A stretch of 64,000 bases of DNA. Source: Aeromicrobium phragmitis (GTDB lineage: Bacteria; Actinomycetota; Actinomycetes; Propionibacteriales; Nocardioidaceae). The number at the start of each line of letters is the position of its first letter. Position 1 is the stretch's first letter. The notes beneath the pieces were generated by a model. That model was not told where the DNA came from, made no database searches, and saw only the letters and a program-made list of their open reading frames with translations. Location of the stretch: contig NZ_RDBF01000001.1 of the NCBI RefSeq assembly GCF_003674095.1, forward strand, positions 62,001 through 126,000, written 5' to 3'. The position numbers were made by a program, and so were the translations under genes. Positions 29,098-38,835 of the stretch are shown here, one piece after another.

Positions 29098-29301
29098 GCG
29101 GTGCGTTCTCAACGCATCAGAGCGGCGGGCGGTGCGTTCTCAACGCATCAGACAGGAGCGGTGCGTTCTCAACGCATCAAAGCGGCGGAAAGGTTGGTCA
29201 CGCACCGCACCTCGAGGGGTTACGTTGACCACGCACCGCCCGGCACGGGGTTACGTTGACCACGCACCGCCCGGCGCAGGGTTACGTTGACCAGGCACCG
29301 C
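29098..29301. repeat. Repeat array B (upstream side of the nuclease-like gene)
   Basis: Seven units. Three are reverse (29098-29114, 29129-29145, 29158-29174; GCGGTGCGTTCTCAACG followed by CATCA). Four are forward (29192-29208, GGTTGGTCACGCACCGC; then 29223-29239, 29254-29270 and 29285-29301, CGTTGACCACGCACCGC with one C-to-G change in the last). The last three forward units recur with an exact 31-bp period. The rest of 29010-29313 has no gene. The block lies in the promoter region of the nuclease-like gene and after the thioesterase stop. Confidence 0.88.
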
Positions 29302-29313
29302 GCCTCGCCGGGA

Positions 29314-29736
29314 TTACTGGCCGGCGGTGAAGCGGGCGAGGGCGTCCGCGGGGATCTCCTGGTCGAGGTTGGCGAGGCGGACCTGGCCCTGGGCGATCAG
29401 CTTGCCGTCCTGGTTCACCGACTCCAGGCGCCACAGCTGCTGGCTGCGGCCGCGGTGGATCGGAGTGGCGGTCACGGTGATCGTGTCGCCGACCTTGGCC
29501 TGGCGGAGGAAGTCCGTCGAGTTGTTCGTGCCGACCACGACGCCCTTGGTACCCAGCCAGATCTGGCCGGCCACGCTCGCGGTCGACTCGTGCACGGAGC
29601 AGTAGATACCCCCATGGGGGATGCCGAACGGCTGGAGGTGGTGGTCGCCGATCGTGAACCGGGCAACGACCTTGTCGGGGCCGGTCTCCACATGCTCGAC
29701 ACCGAGCAGGCCGTCCAGGCCGGGAATCTCGCTCAT
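29314..29736 (-). CDS. PaaI-type hotdog thioesterase
   Basis: 140 aa. The hotdog fold is indicated by QPFGIPHGGIYCSVHESTAS (the H-G-G-x-x-x-x-x-x-E pattern around residue 45) and by VTATPIHRGRSQQLWR. Such proteins hydrolyse acyl-CoA thioesters, often aromatic or damaged ones. On the minus strand TACAGT ends 7 nt before the ATG at 29736, a leaderless start. It is divergent from csoR but the CsoR operator is next to csoR, so common regulation is not implied. Confidence 0.85.
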   Translation of the reverse strand: MSEIPGLDGLLGVEHVETGPDKVVARFTIGDHHLQPFGIPHGGIYCSVHESTASVAGQIWLGTKGVVVGTNNSTDFLRQAKVGDTITVTATPIHRGRSQQLWRLESVNQDGKLIAQGQVRLANLDQEIPADALARFTAGQ

Positions 29737-29786
29737 GACCGTGACTGTAGGACGCGTGACGGACGACCCACCACCGGGGTTGGTTT

Positions 29787-29807
29787 TGATACCCCCTAGG
29801 GGTATCA
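29787..29807. promoter_or_regulatory. CsoR-type copper operator
   Basis: TGATACCCC-CTA-GGGGTATCA is a perfect 9-bp inverted repeat with C-rich/G-rich inner parts, as in known CsoR sites. It contains or abuts a TATCAT -10 box (29803-29808) that ends 6 nt before the csoR ATG. Copper-free CsoR should sit here and block csoR-copZ-copA. Confidence 0.88.
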
Positions 29808-29814
29808 TGAAGTC

Positions 29815-30114
29815 ATGACCGACCATGCCTCCCACCCCGGCTACAGCGAGGACAAGCAGAAGGTGCTCAAGCGGCTCGCCCGCATCGAGGGCCAGGTGCG
29901 CGGGATCACCAAGATGGTGGAGAACGACACCTACTGCATCGACGTCCTCACTCAGGTCAGCGCCACGACGAAGGCTCTCCAAGCCGTCGCGCTCGTGCTC
30001 CTGGAGGAGCATCTGAGCCACTGCGTCGTCGACGCCGCACGGGCTGGTGGTCCCGAGGCGGACACCAAAGTCAAAGAGGCCAGCGACGCCATCGCTCGCC
30101 TGGTCCGTAGCTGA
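29815..30114 (+). CDS. csoR: Copper-sensing repressor
   Basis: 99 aa all-helical DUF156 protein. The Cu(I) ligands are present with family spacing: Cys41 (YCIDVL), His66 and Cys70 (EEHLSHCV). The RLARIEGQVRGI segment (about 20-31) is the DNA-contact signature. It represses the downstream chaperone and exporter genes until Cu(I) binds. The first ATG after the operator is at 29815 and the transcript is probably leaderless. Confidence 0.95.
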   Translation: MTDHASHPGYSEDKQKVLKRLARIEGQVRGITKMVENDTYCIDVLTQVSATTKALQAVALVLLEEHLSHCVVDAARAGGPEADTKVKEASDAIARLVRS

Positions 30115-30130
30115 CGAGAGGAATCCACTC

Positions 30131-30363
30131 ATGACCACATCCACCTACCGCGTCACCGGCATGACCTGCGGCCACTGCGTCGCCGCCGTCACCGAGGAGC
30201 TCCAGGCCCTCGACGGCGTCACCGACGTCACGGTCGACCTCGTCGCCGGTGGCACGTCCACCGTCACGGTCGCGAGCGACCAGCCGCTCGACGAGACGGC
30301 CGTCGCCGAGGCCGTCGACGAGGCGGGCTACGCACTGGCAGGTCCGCGCGACCTGCCGTTGGC

Positions 30364-30367
<4 letters not shown>
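30131..30367 (+). CDS. copZ: Copper chaperone with HMA domain
   Basis: 78 aa consisting of one heavy-metal-associated domain with the MTCGHC metal loop at residues 11-16. It binds Cu(I) in the cytoplasm and hands it to CopA, whose own N-terminus carries a similar loop. It starts 16 nt after csoR, and its stop overlaps the copA GTG start (GTGA). Confidence 0.93.
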
Positions 30368-32559
<2,192 letters not shown>

Positions 32560-32568
32560 GCAGGACGC

Positions 32569-32614
32569 CACGAGCCCGACGTTCCCACCACGACGGTGGG
32601 TCGTCGGGCTCGTG
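32569..32614 (+). terminator. Strong hairpin after copA
   Basis: Perfect 13-bp arms CACGAGCCCGACG (32569-32581) and CGTCGGGCTCGTG (32602-32614) enclose a second stem CCCACC/GGTGGG. It lies 10 nt after the copA stop. No T-run is visible, as is common in this GC range. Confidence 0.8.
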
Positions 32615-32647
32615 CGTTCGGCTCAGGCCGGTAGCTAGGCTCGACAC

Positions 32648-32959
32648 ATGGAATCGGGCCTCGTGGAAATCACAGGGACTCTCGAGATCGACGCGGAGAC
32701 GACGTTCGATCCCGCGGCGGTCGCCACCGTCAAACTCGCGGACTCCGACGGCGAGGTGTTGGCGGCGGCCGCCTTCGAGGTGGCCGAGATTCCCGCCTCG
32801 TTCGCGCTCACCGTAGACGCCTCGGCCGTACCGCGACCGGATCGGCTTTTCCTCTGGGCCCTGGTCCGGGTCGGCAAGGACGGGTGGGGCACCCTCGAAC
32901 TGGCTCGGGTCAGCGGCGATCACACCACCCTCACCCTCAGCCGCGTCCCCGCCGCCTGA
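32648..32959 (+). CDS. YbaY/YscW-like beta-sandwich protein
   Basis: 103 aa. It begins VEITGTLEIDAETTFDPAAV and continues with IPASFALTVDASAVPRPDRL, resembling the YbaY/YscW-type domain (a V-x-G-T strand, F-x-P/L-P-x-A, then P-x-x-F-x-L). No signal peptide is present, unlike the lipoprotein members. TAGGCT (32636-32641) ends 6 nt before the ATG, a leaderless start. Function unknown. Confidence 0.65.
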   Translation: MESGLVEITGTLEIDAETTFDPAAVATVKLADSDGEVLAAAAFEVAEIPASFALTVDASAVPRPDRLFLWALVRVGKDGWGTLELARVSGDHTTLTLSRVPAA

Positions 32960-33063
32960 ACCGTGCGCTCCTGTGGGACGGCTGTCCTAGGCTCGTCATG
33001 TGAACCGTGACCGCGTAATCCCGCCTGAGGACGCGGGCTCCGCGACCACCGAGGTGACGGCTA

Positions 33064-33303
33064 GGTGGTCGAGTAGCGACCGAGGAACGAGGGAGCGTAT
33101 CGAGACCACGCCACCCACGCCCGGGCATAGGTGGTCGAGTAGCGACCGAGGAACGAGGGAGCGTATCGAGACCACGTCGCGCCCGATGGCCTCAGCGAAC
33201 TCTAGGTGGTCGAGCGGCCCCCTGCTCGACCACCGACCGCGTGAGCTCGCGCACGGTGGTCTCGATGCGCCTGCTCGCAGAGCTCGCTGGCTACTCGACC
33301 ACC
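33064..33303. repeat. Cluster of GGTGGTCGAG...GACCAC REP-like repeats
   Basis: Two identical 46-bp direct copies (33064-33109 and 33130-33175) start GGTGGTCGAGTAGCGACC and end TATCGAGACCAC. A third is a compact hairpin (33205-33234) with arms GGTGGTCGAGC/GCTCGACCACC. A fourth, inverted, spans 33255-33303 with the variant GGTGGTCTCGATGCGCC...CTACTCGACCACC. All have inverted GGTGGTC/GACCAC(C) ends. They fill the 381-bp gap before the ABC exporter gene, and no gene is seen there. Confidence 0.88.
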
Positions 33304-33340
33304 CAGAGGGCGGGCTGACGTGCGTGGGCACGGGTGAGTC

Positions 33341-35269
33341 ATGAGGCCCGGTCCTGGCACCCGCGTCACCCATCTCGAGCCGAGCGAGGTGCGCAACGTC
33401 GATGCCGGTCCGGTGCTGGGCCGCATCGCCCGGGTCCTGCGCCCCTACCGGAGCAAGATCGGCGCCGTCGCCGCGTTGGTCGTGCTCGCGGCGGTCTTGA
33501 CGTCCATCGTCCCGTTCCTCACTCGGGCGGTGTTCGACCGCGCGTTGTTCCCCGCGGACGACACGGGGCCGCACCTGACGCTGCTGGCGTGGCTCGTCGT
33601 CGCGATGTGCGCGCTGCCCCTCCTCACCGCGTTGCTCGGCATCGCGCAGAACTGGCTCACCTCCACCATCGGCAACTCGGCGATGGCGGACCTGCGCAGC
33701 GATCTGTTCGCGCACCTGCAGAAGATGGAGCTGGCGTTCTTCACCGCGACCAAGACCGGTGCGATCCAGTCGCGGCTGGCCAACGACGTCGCCGGGGTCC
33801 GCACGGTGCTCACCGATACCGCCACGTCGATCCTGCAGAACTCGGTGACGGTGGCGGCGGCGTTCATCTCGATGGTGATCCTGTCGTGGGAGCTCACGAT
33901 CCTCACGCTGATCCTCATGCCGCTGTTCATCTGGCTTCAGCTGAAGGTCGGTCGGCGGCGTCAGGTGCTCGCCCGTAAGACCCAGGAGTCGCTGTCGGAG
34001 ATGACGGCGATCACCGAAGAGGCGCTGAGCGTCTCGGGCATCCTGCTGTCCAAGGTGTTCAGCCGCGGGGACGCGGAGGTCCAGCGGTACCGCGAGGCCA
34101 ACCGGCAACAGACCCGGCTGCAGGTGCAGCAGGCGATGACCGGCCGCACGTTCTTCGCCACCGTGCAGACGTTCTTCGCCATCACCCCCGCACTCATCTA
34201 CCTGGCGGCCGGACTGATGATCGCCGGCGGCACCGGTGGGCTGACCGCCGGAACGCTCGTCGCCTTCACCACCGTGCAAGCGCGGCTGCAGATGCCGCTG
34301 CTCTCGCTCATGCGGGTGACCCTCGACGTGCAGACCTCGCTCGCCTTGTTCCGCCGCATCTTCGAGTACCTCGACCTCACTCCGGCGATCGTCGATCGCC
34401 CCGATGCTCGGCCGCTGCCCGACGTCACGGGGCGCATCGAGTTCCGCGACGTGTGGTTCCGCTACCCCGAGCCCCGGCGGCTCTCGGGTGACACCGCCGG
34501 GGACCGCTTCGGCGAAAGCGGCGTGCGTATCGACCGGCCGGTCGAGGACGAGGGCGATGCGCCGCACGAGCAGTGGGCGCTCGCGGGGGTGAACTTCACG
34601 GTGGAGCCCGGTCAGCTCGCGGCGATCGTCGGCCCGTCCGGGTCCGGTAAGACCACCGCCACCTACCTCGTGCCGCGCTTCTACGACGTCACGCGCGGAG
34701 CGGTGCTGGTCGACGGGCACGACGTGCGCGACGTGACGCAGTCGTCGCTGACCGCCGCGATCGGCATGGTCACGCAGGAGCCGTACCTGTTCCACGGCAC
34801 GATCCGCGACAACATCGCCTACGCCAGACCCGACGCGAGCGCCGAGGAAATCGAGCAGGCCGCGCGGGACGCCAACATCCACGACCGCATCCTGTCGTTC
34901 CCGGGCGGTTACGAGACCATCACCGGCGAACGCGGCTACCGCCTCTCCGGCGGGGAGAAGCAGCGCCTCGCGATCGCCCGCGTGCTGCTCATGGACCCGC
35001 AGATCCTCATCCTCGACGAGGCGACCTCGGCGCTGGACACCGAGACGGAGCGCCTCGTGCAGGAGGCCCTGGACCGCGCCACACACAACCGGACCACCAT
35101 CGCCATCGCCCACCGGCTCTCCACGATCCACAACGCCGACGTGATCTTCGGGCTCGAGGACGGCGTGATCGTCGAGCGCGGAACCCACGCCGAGCTGTTG
35201 GAGGCCGACGGCCTCTACGCCCGGCTCTACCGCGAGCAGTTCAGCCGCCGCTCGGCACCGGCACGCTAG
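33341..35269 (+). CDS. ABC exporter, fused membrane and ATPase domains
   Basis: 642 aa type IV half-transporter. The membrane domain (about 25-330) has six helices. The nucleotide-binding domain carries Walker A GPSGSGKTT (about 430), the Q-loop VTQEPYLF, the signature LSGGEKQRL (about 533), Walker B ILILDEATSALD and the H-loop AHRLS. An insertion of some 30 charged residues (RRLSGDTAGDRF...) precedes Walker A. Multidrug and lipid exporters look like this; it should act as a homodimer unless a distant partner exists. The end overlaps the convergent MerR-type gene by 29 bp. Confidence 0.93.
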   Translation: MRPGPGTRVTHLEPSEVRNVDAGPVLGRIARVLRPYRSKIGAVAALVVLAAVLTSIVPFLTRAVFDRALFPADDTGPHLTLLAWLVVAMCALPLLTALLGIAQNWLTSTIGNSAMADLRSDLFAHLQKMELAFFTATKTGAIQSRLANDVAGVRTVLTDTATSILQNSVTVAAAFISMVILSWELTILTLILMPLFIWLQLKVGRRRQVLARKTQESLSEMTAITEEALSVSGILLSKVFSRGDAEVQRYREANRQQTRLQVQQAMTGRTFFATVQTFFAITPALIYLAAGLMIAGGTGGLTAGTLVAFTTVQARLQMPLLSLMRVTLDVQTSLALFRRIFEYLDLTPAIVDRPDARPLPDVTGRIEFRDVWFRYPEPRRLSGDTAGDRFGESGVRIDRPVEDEGDAPHEQWALAGVNFTVEPGQLAAIVGPSGSGKTTATYLVPRFYDVTRGAVLVDGHDVRDVTQSSLTAAIGMVTQEPYLFHGTIRDNIAYARPDASAEEIEQAARDANIHDRILSFPGGYETITGERGYRLSGGEKQRLAIARVLLMDPQILILDEATSALDTETERLVQEALDRATHNRTTIAIAHRLSTIHNADVIFGLEDGVIVERGTHAELLEADGLYARLYREQFSRRSAPAR

Positions 35270-36014
35270 CGCTGCCGGCATCGTCGGCCCGTCCGGACTC
35301 GATGATCACTGCCATCACACAGCCGGCCTTGAGGAGGGCGAGGGTCCGCTGCGTGATGTCGCGGATCCTGGCGTCGAGGGCGTCGAGGGACGCGTCGATG
35401 CCGTCGAGATCGCGGATGGCATCGAGCGCGCGCTGCACATCGGGAATGCGGTAACCGGCTTCTCGGAGCGCGGCGGTGATCCGCGCTTCCCGCACCGCCG
35501 CCACCGCATAGCGCCGCGCCGACCCTGACGTCGTCGCGACGCGATCCGGCTGAACGAGACCGCACTTCTCCCAGAACCGCAGCGTGGAGGGGCGCACGTC
35601 GAGGGCGAGAGCGAGTTCGGTGATGGTCATGGCGTCCTCGGTGGTCGCCGGGGCCTCGTATCCGGCCTCGTCGCTGATCGACCGCAAGGCTCTGCGTGCC
35701 GCGAGTGCCCGCTCCCGTTCGGCGTCGAGCAGCGCGTGGAAGGAACGCACGAGGGCGGCCGCCGCATCGGGATCGAGACGTCGGATGTCGCGCATCGCTC
35801 GCCGCGCAGGCACGGGCCCGATGGCCCTGGTGAGGTCGCGATAGGCCCGGAGATCCCGCACGTGGTGCTGCGTGAAACGGCGGTAGCCGTTGTTCGCGCG
35901 GAGGGCCGGACTGATCACGCCGATCGCTTCGAGGTCGCGGATCTGTTGCGCCGAGTATCCGGTCGCGGCGGAGACCGAGGCCGTGCTCAGCGCTGCACTC
36001 ACGGGCTCGGCCAC
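35241..36014 (-). CDS. Regulator with two MerR-type HTH domains
   Basis: 257 aa. One MerR-like HTH lies at the N-terminus (GYSAQQIRDLEAIGVISPA, then NGYRRF) and another in the second half (TITELALALDVRPSTLRFWEKCGLVQP, then ARRYAVAAVREARI), followed by a coiled-coil-like C-terminus. A single chain therefore carries two DNA-binding modules, unlike dimeric MerR. The GTG at 36014 is preferred because GGAGGG lies 7 nt upstream; an ATG at 36029 is the alternative. A direct repeat TTGAAGTG with a 13-bp period lies just upstream. It could sense a toxic compound, with the ABC exporter gene as a possible target. Confidence 0.82.
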   Translation of the reverse strand: MAEPVSAALSTASVSAATGYSAQQIRDLEAIGVISPALRANNGYRRFTQHHVRDLRAYRDLTRAIGPVPARRAMRDIRRLDPDAAAALVRSFHALLDAERERALAARRALRSISDEAGYEAPATTEDAMTITELALALDVRPSTLRFWEKCGLVQPDRVATTSGSARRYAVAAVREARITAALREAGYRIPDVQRALDAIRDLDGIDASLDALDARIRDITQRTLALLKAGCVMAVIIESGRADDAGSASVPVPSGG

Positions 36015-36055
36015 ATCACAACCCTCCATAAGCACTTCAACCTCACACTTCAAGT

Positions 36056-36535
36056 ATGACGATCGAACAGATTCGTGCCGTGGCCCGTGCGCTCGACGGT
36101 GTACTCGAACTCGCGCCCCGGCCCGGCGACGCGTTTCCGGAGCTGGCTTGGGGTGACTACTTCTTCTACTTCGCACCGGACGGGGCACTCCCGCAGCGCG
36201 AGCAACCGTTCGCGACGATCGTGACGAAGGACTACCCCGACGACACCGCGTCGCGACTCGACGGGGAGGGCCGATGGCGGCTCAACATCCACGTCGGGCG
36301 GGCGCGATTCGCCGAGCTCCTCGGCGAAAAGCCCAGCGCCGAGCCGACGCGGACGGACTTCGGCACTGTTGACGTCCTCCTTCCGCATCCGGTCTACCGG
36401 GCCCAGGGCTGGGTCGCGGTCGTCAACCCGGGGCCACGGACGTCCGAGCTCGCAGTGAGCCTGCTTCGCGAAGCACATACCGCCGCACAGCGTCGCACCC
36501 AGCGCCGTCTCGGCGGCTCCGCCGGGTTCGCCTGA
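36056..36535 (+). CDS. DUF6194-like protein
   Basis: 159 aa. Landmarks are FPELAWGDYFFYFAPDG near 28, PFATIVTKDYPDDT, RWRLNIHVGRARF near 78 and the end LLREAHTAAQRR. This matches actinobacterial DUF6194, whose function is unknown; the W-R-x-N-I-H-V-G region resembles the MmcQ/YjbR-like fold. It is divergent from the double-MerR gene, with only 41 nt between the starts, so it may be that regulator's target. Confidence 0.78.
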   Translation: MTIEQIRAVARALDGVLELAPRPGDAFPELAWGDYFFYFAPDGALPQREQPFATIVTKDYPDDTASRLDGEGRWRLNIHVGRARFAELLGEKPSAEPTRTDFGTVDVLLPHPVYRAQGWVAVVNPGPRTSELAVSLLREAHTAAQRRTQRRLGGSAGFA

Positions 36536-36591
36536 CGTCCGCGGCCAGTTCAGGGCAACGCGAGTCGCTCGCGCGGGGCTAGGCTTCAGTC

Positions 36592-37149
36592 ATGAGTGAC
36601 GAGGTGACCTATCTGCTGGTCGACGGCGAGAACATCGACGCGACGCTCGGCCAGTCGATCTTCGGTCGCCGGCCACAGCCGCAGGAACGCCCGCGCTGGG
36701 ACCGGCTGATCCGGTTCGCCGAGGAGCACTGGGGCCAACCGGTCAAGAGCCTGTTCTTCCTCGCGGTCAACGGCGAATTGCCCATGCCGTTCGTCCAGGC
36801 CCTCACCTCGCTCGGATTCCGGCCGGTGCCGCTGTCGGGCGGGCCTGAGGACAAGGTCGTCGACATCGCCATCCAGCGCACGCTCGAGGCGATCGCGCTG
36901 CGCAGCGACGACATCATGCTGGCCAGCAACGACGGCGACTTCCTGCCGCAGATCGACGCGCTGGTGCACGGCAGCCGGCGCGTCGGCGTCATCGGCTTCG
37001 ACGAGTTCCGCAACAGCGGGTTCGCCGCCCTCGAACAGCGCGGCCTGGAGCTGATCGACCTCGAGTACGACGTCGAGGCGTTCAACGTCGACCTACCGCG
37101 GCTGCGGATCATCCCCATCGACGAGTTCGATCCGCTCGACTTCCTCTGA
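36592..37149 (+). CDS. NYN-domain (PIN-like) ribonuclease family protein
   Basis: 185 aa. It shows LLVDGENID at residues 8-16, KVVDIAIQRT near 88 and ASNDGDFLP near 108. These are the three acidic-residue motifs of NYN/LabA-like PIN-fold proteins (D...D...N-D-x-D), which are RNases or RNA-binding factors. A hydrophobic, acidic C-terminal tail follows. TAGGCT (36580-36585) ends 6 nt before the ATG, so the transcript is probably leaderless. The target RNA is unknown. Confidence 0.88.
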   Translation: MSDEVTYLLVDGENIDATLGQSIFGRRPQPQERPRWDRLIRFAEEHWGQPVKSLFFLAVNGELPMPFVQALTSLGFRPVPLSGGPEDKVVDIAIQRTLEAIALRSDDIMLASNDGDFLPQIDALVHGSRRVGVIGFDEFRNSGFAALEQRGLELIDLEYDVEAFNVDLPRLRIIPIDEFDPLDFL

Positions 37150-37166
37150 GCCGCAGCCCGGCAACT

Positions 37167-37229
37167 CGCTGAGTGTGACGTTTAGGTGCCGGAACAACCG
37201 AAAAGACCGCCCAAACGTCACACTCAGCG
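37167..37229. repeat. MITE-like palindromic element, copy 2
   Basis: Perfect 17-bp arms CGCTGAGTGTGACGTTT (37167-37183) and AAACGTCACACTCAGCG (37213-37229) flank a 29-nt loop. It lies between two convergent genes, where it would also work as a bidirectional terminator. The ends match the element at 21445-21545. Confidence 0.82.
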
Positions 37230-37234
37230 TGTAC

Positions 37235-38683
37235 TCAGAGCGCGAGACCGACGTACTTGGTCTCGAGGTACTCCTCGATCCCCTCGTCGCCGCCCTCGCG
37301 GCCGAAGCCCGAGGCCTTCACGCCGCCGAACGGCGCCGACGGGTTGGAGACGATGCCCTGGTTGACCCCGACCATGCCCGTCTCCAGCCGTTCGGCGACG
37401 GTCATCGCGCGCGAGAGGTTCTCGGAGAACAGGTAGGCGACGAGACCGAACTCGGTCGCGTTGGCCATCGCAATGGCCTCGTCGTCGTCGGTGAACGTGA
37501 ACACCGGGGCGACCGGCCCGAAGATCTCCTCACGCCAGAGGTCGGCCTCCTGGGGAACCTCGGTCAGCACCGTCGGCGGGTAGAACCAGCCGGTGCCGTC
37601 GGGCACCTCGCCGCCGGCGAGCACCTCCGCACCCTTGGCCTTCGCGTCGTCCACGAGCGTCGCGACCTTGGTGCGTTGCTTCTCCTCGGCCAGCGGTCCG
37701 ACGTCCACACCGTCTTCGGTGCCGTCGCCGACCGTGAGCGCGTTCATGCGCTCGGCGAGTCGGCGGCTGAACTCGTCGGCCACCGACTCGTGGACCAAGA
37801 ATCGGTTCGCGGCCGTGCACGCCTCACCGACGTTGCGCATCTTGGCGAGCATGGCGCCGTCGACCGCCTTGTCGAGATCGGCGTCCTCGAAGACCAGGAA
37901 CGGGGCGTTGCCGCCGAGCTCCATGGACACGCGGAGCACACCGTCGGCGCTCTGCTCGATGAGTTTGCGGCCGACCTCGGTGGAGCCGGTGAAGGTGAGC
38001 TTGCGCAGCCGCGGATCGCGGATGAGCGGCTCCATGACCTGACTCGTGCTCGTCGTGGTGACGACGTTGAGCACGCCGGCGGGCAGTCCGGCCTCGGCCA
38101 TGACGTCGGCCAGCCACAGCATCGTCAGCGGGGTGAGCGCGGCCGGTTTGACCACCATCGTGCAGCCGGCGGCCACCGCCGGGCCGATCTTGCGCGTGCC
38201 CATCGCGAGCGGGAAGTTCCAGGGCGTGATCATGAGGCAGGGCCCGACCGGCTGCTTCATCGTCAGCAGCCGGGTGGCACCGTTCGGCGCGACCGCGTAC
38301 CGGCCGGCGATGCGCACCGCCTCCTCGGAGAACCAGCGGAAGAACTCCGCACCGTAGGCGATCTCAGCCTTGCTCTCCGACAAAGGCTTGCCCATCTCGA
38401 GCGTCATGAGCAGCGCGAGTTCGTCCGTGCGCTCGGTGATGATGTCGAAGGCCCGTCGCAGGATCTCGCCGCGATCACGGGGCGGCGTCACGGCCCAATC
38501 GGCCTGCGCGGCGGCCGCGGCATCCAGCGCCGCTTTGCCGTCGGCGACGGACGCGTCGGCCACCGAGGCGAGGACGTCGCCGGTGGCGGGGTTCTCGACC
38601 GGGAACGTCGCGGCGCCCTCGGCGTCGCGCCACTCGCCGGCGACGTAGAGCTGGGTGGGCGTGGAAGGCAGTGCAGCAGTCAC
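37235..38683 (-). CDS. Aldehyde dehydrogenase, succinate-semialdehyde dehydrogenase type
   Basis: 482 aa. It has the general-base glutamate in MELGGNAP near 248, the catalytic cysteine in GEACTAANR near 282, FTGSTEVGR near 226, the TPWNFP segment near 146 and EEIFGPVAPV near 380. Overall similarity is to GabD-type succinate-semialdehyde dehydrogenases, which make succinate from GABA-derived semialdehyde; broader substrate use cannot be excluded. The GTG at 38683 is the likely start. It stands alone. Confidence 0.88.
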   Translation of the reverse strand: MTAALPSTPTQLYVAGEWRDAEGAATFPVENPATGDVLASVADASVADGKAALDAAAAAQADWAVTPPRDRGEILRRAFDIITERTDELALLMTLEMGKPLSESKAEIAYGAEFFRWFSEEAVRIAGRYAVAPNGATRLLTMKQPVGPCLMITPWNFPLAMGTRKIGPAVAAGCTMVVKPAALTPLTMLWLADVMAEAGLPAGVLNVVTTTSTSQVMEPLIRDPRLRKLTFTGSTEVGRKLIEQSADGVLRVSMELGGNAPFLVFEDADLDKAVDGAMLAKMRNVGEACTAANRFLVHESVADEFSRRLAERMNALTVGDGTEDGVDVGPLAEEKQRTKVATLVDDAKAKGAEVLAGGEVPDGTGWFYPPTVLTEVPQEADLWREEIFGPVAPVFTFTDDDEAIAMANATEFGLVAYLFSENLSRAMTVAERLETGMVGVNQGIVSNPSAPFGGVKASGFGREGGDEGIEEYLETKYVGLAL

Positions 38684-38835
38684 AGCGCCCACTCTAGGTC
38701 GCCGTCGCGTCGCGCGCCGTCCCCATTCGTGTGACACGGGCGCCTCGGTCGCGTGTTGCGCACCCGATCCCATTGACAGTCCAGTCGGCCTGTGAAACGG
38801 TGACGGTCGTCACTACGTGTCATCGAGGAGTCACC

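Noticed and set aside
29223..29301. The 31-bp periodic repeat looked like a minimal CRISPR array.
   Set aside because: Only three units, spacer sequences are the same in each, and no cas gene is present.
36027..36060. CTTGAAGTG motifs before the double-MerR gene seemed to resemble an HspR/HAIR element.
   Set aside because: HAIR is an inverted repeat (CTTGAGT-N7-ACTCAAG); here the units are direct repeats, and no chaperone gene is near.
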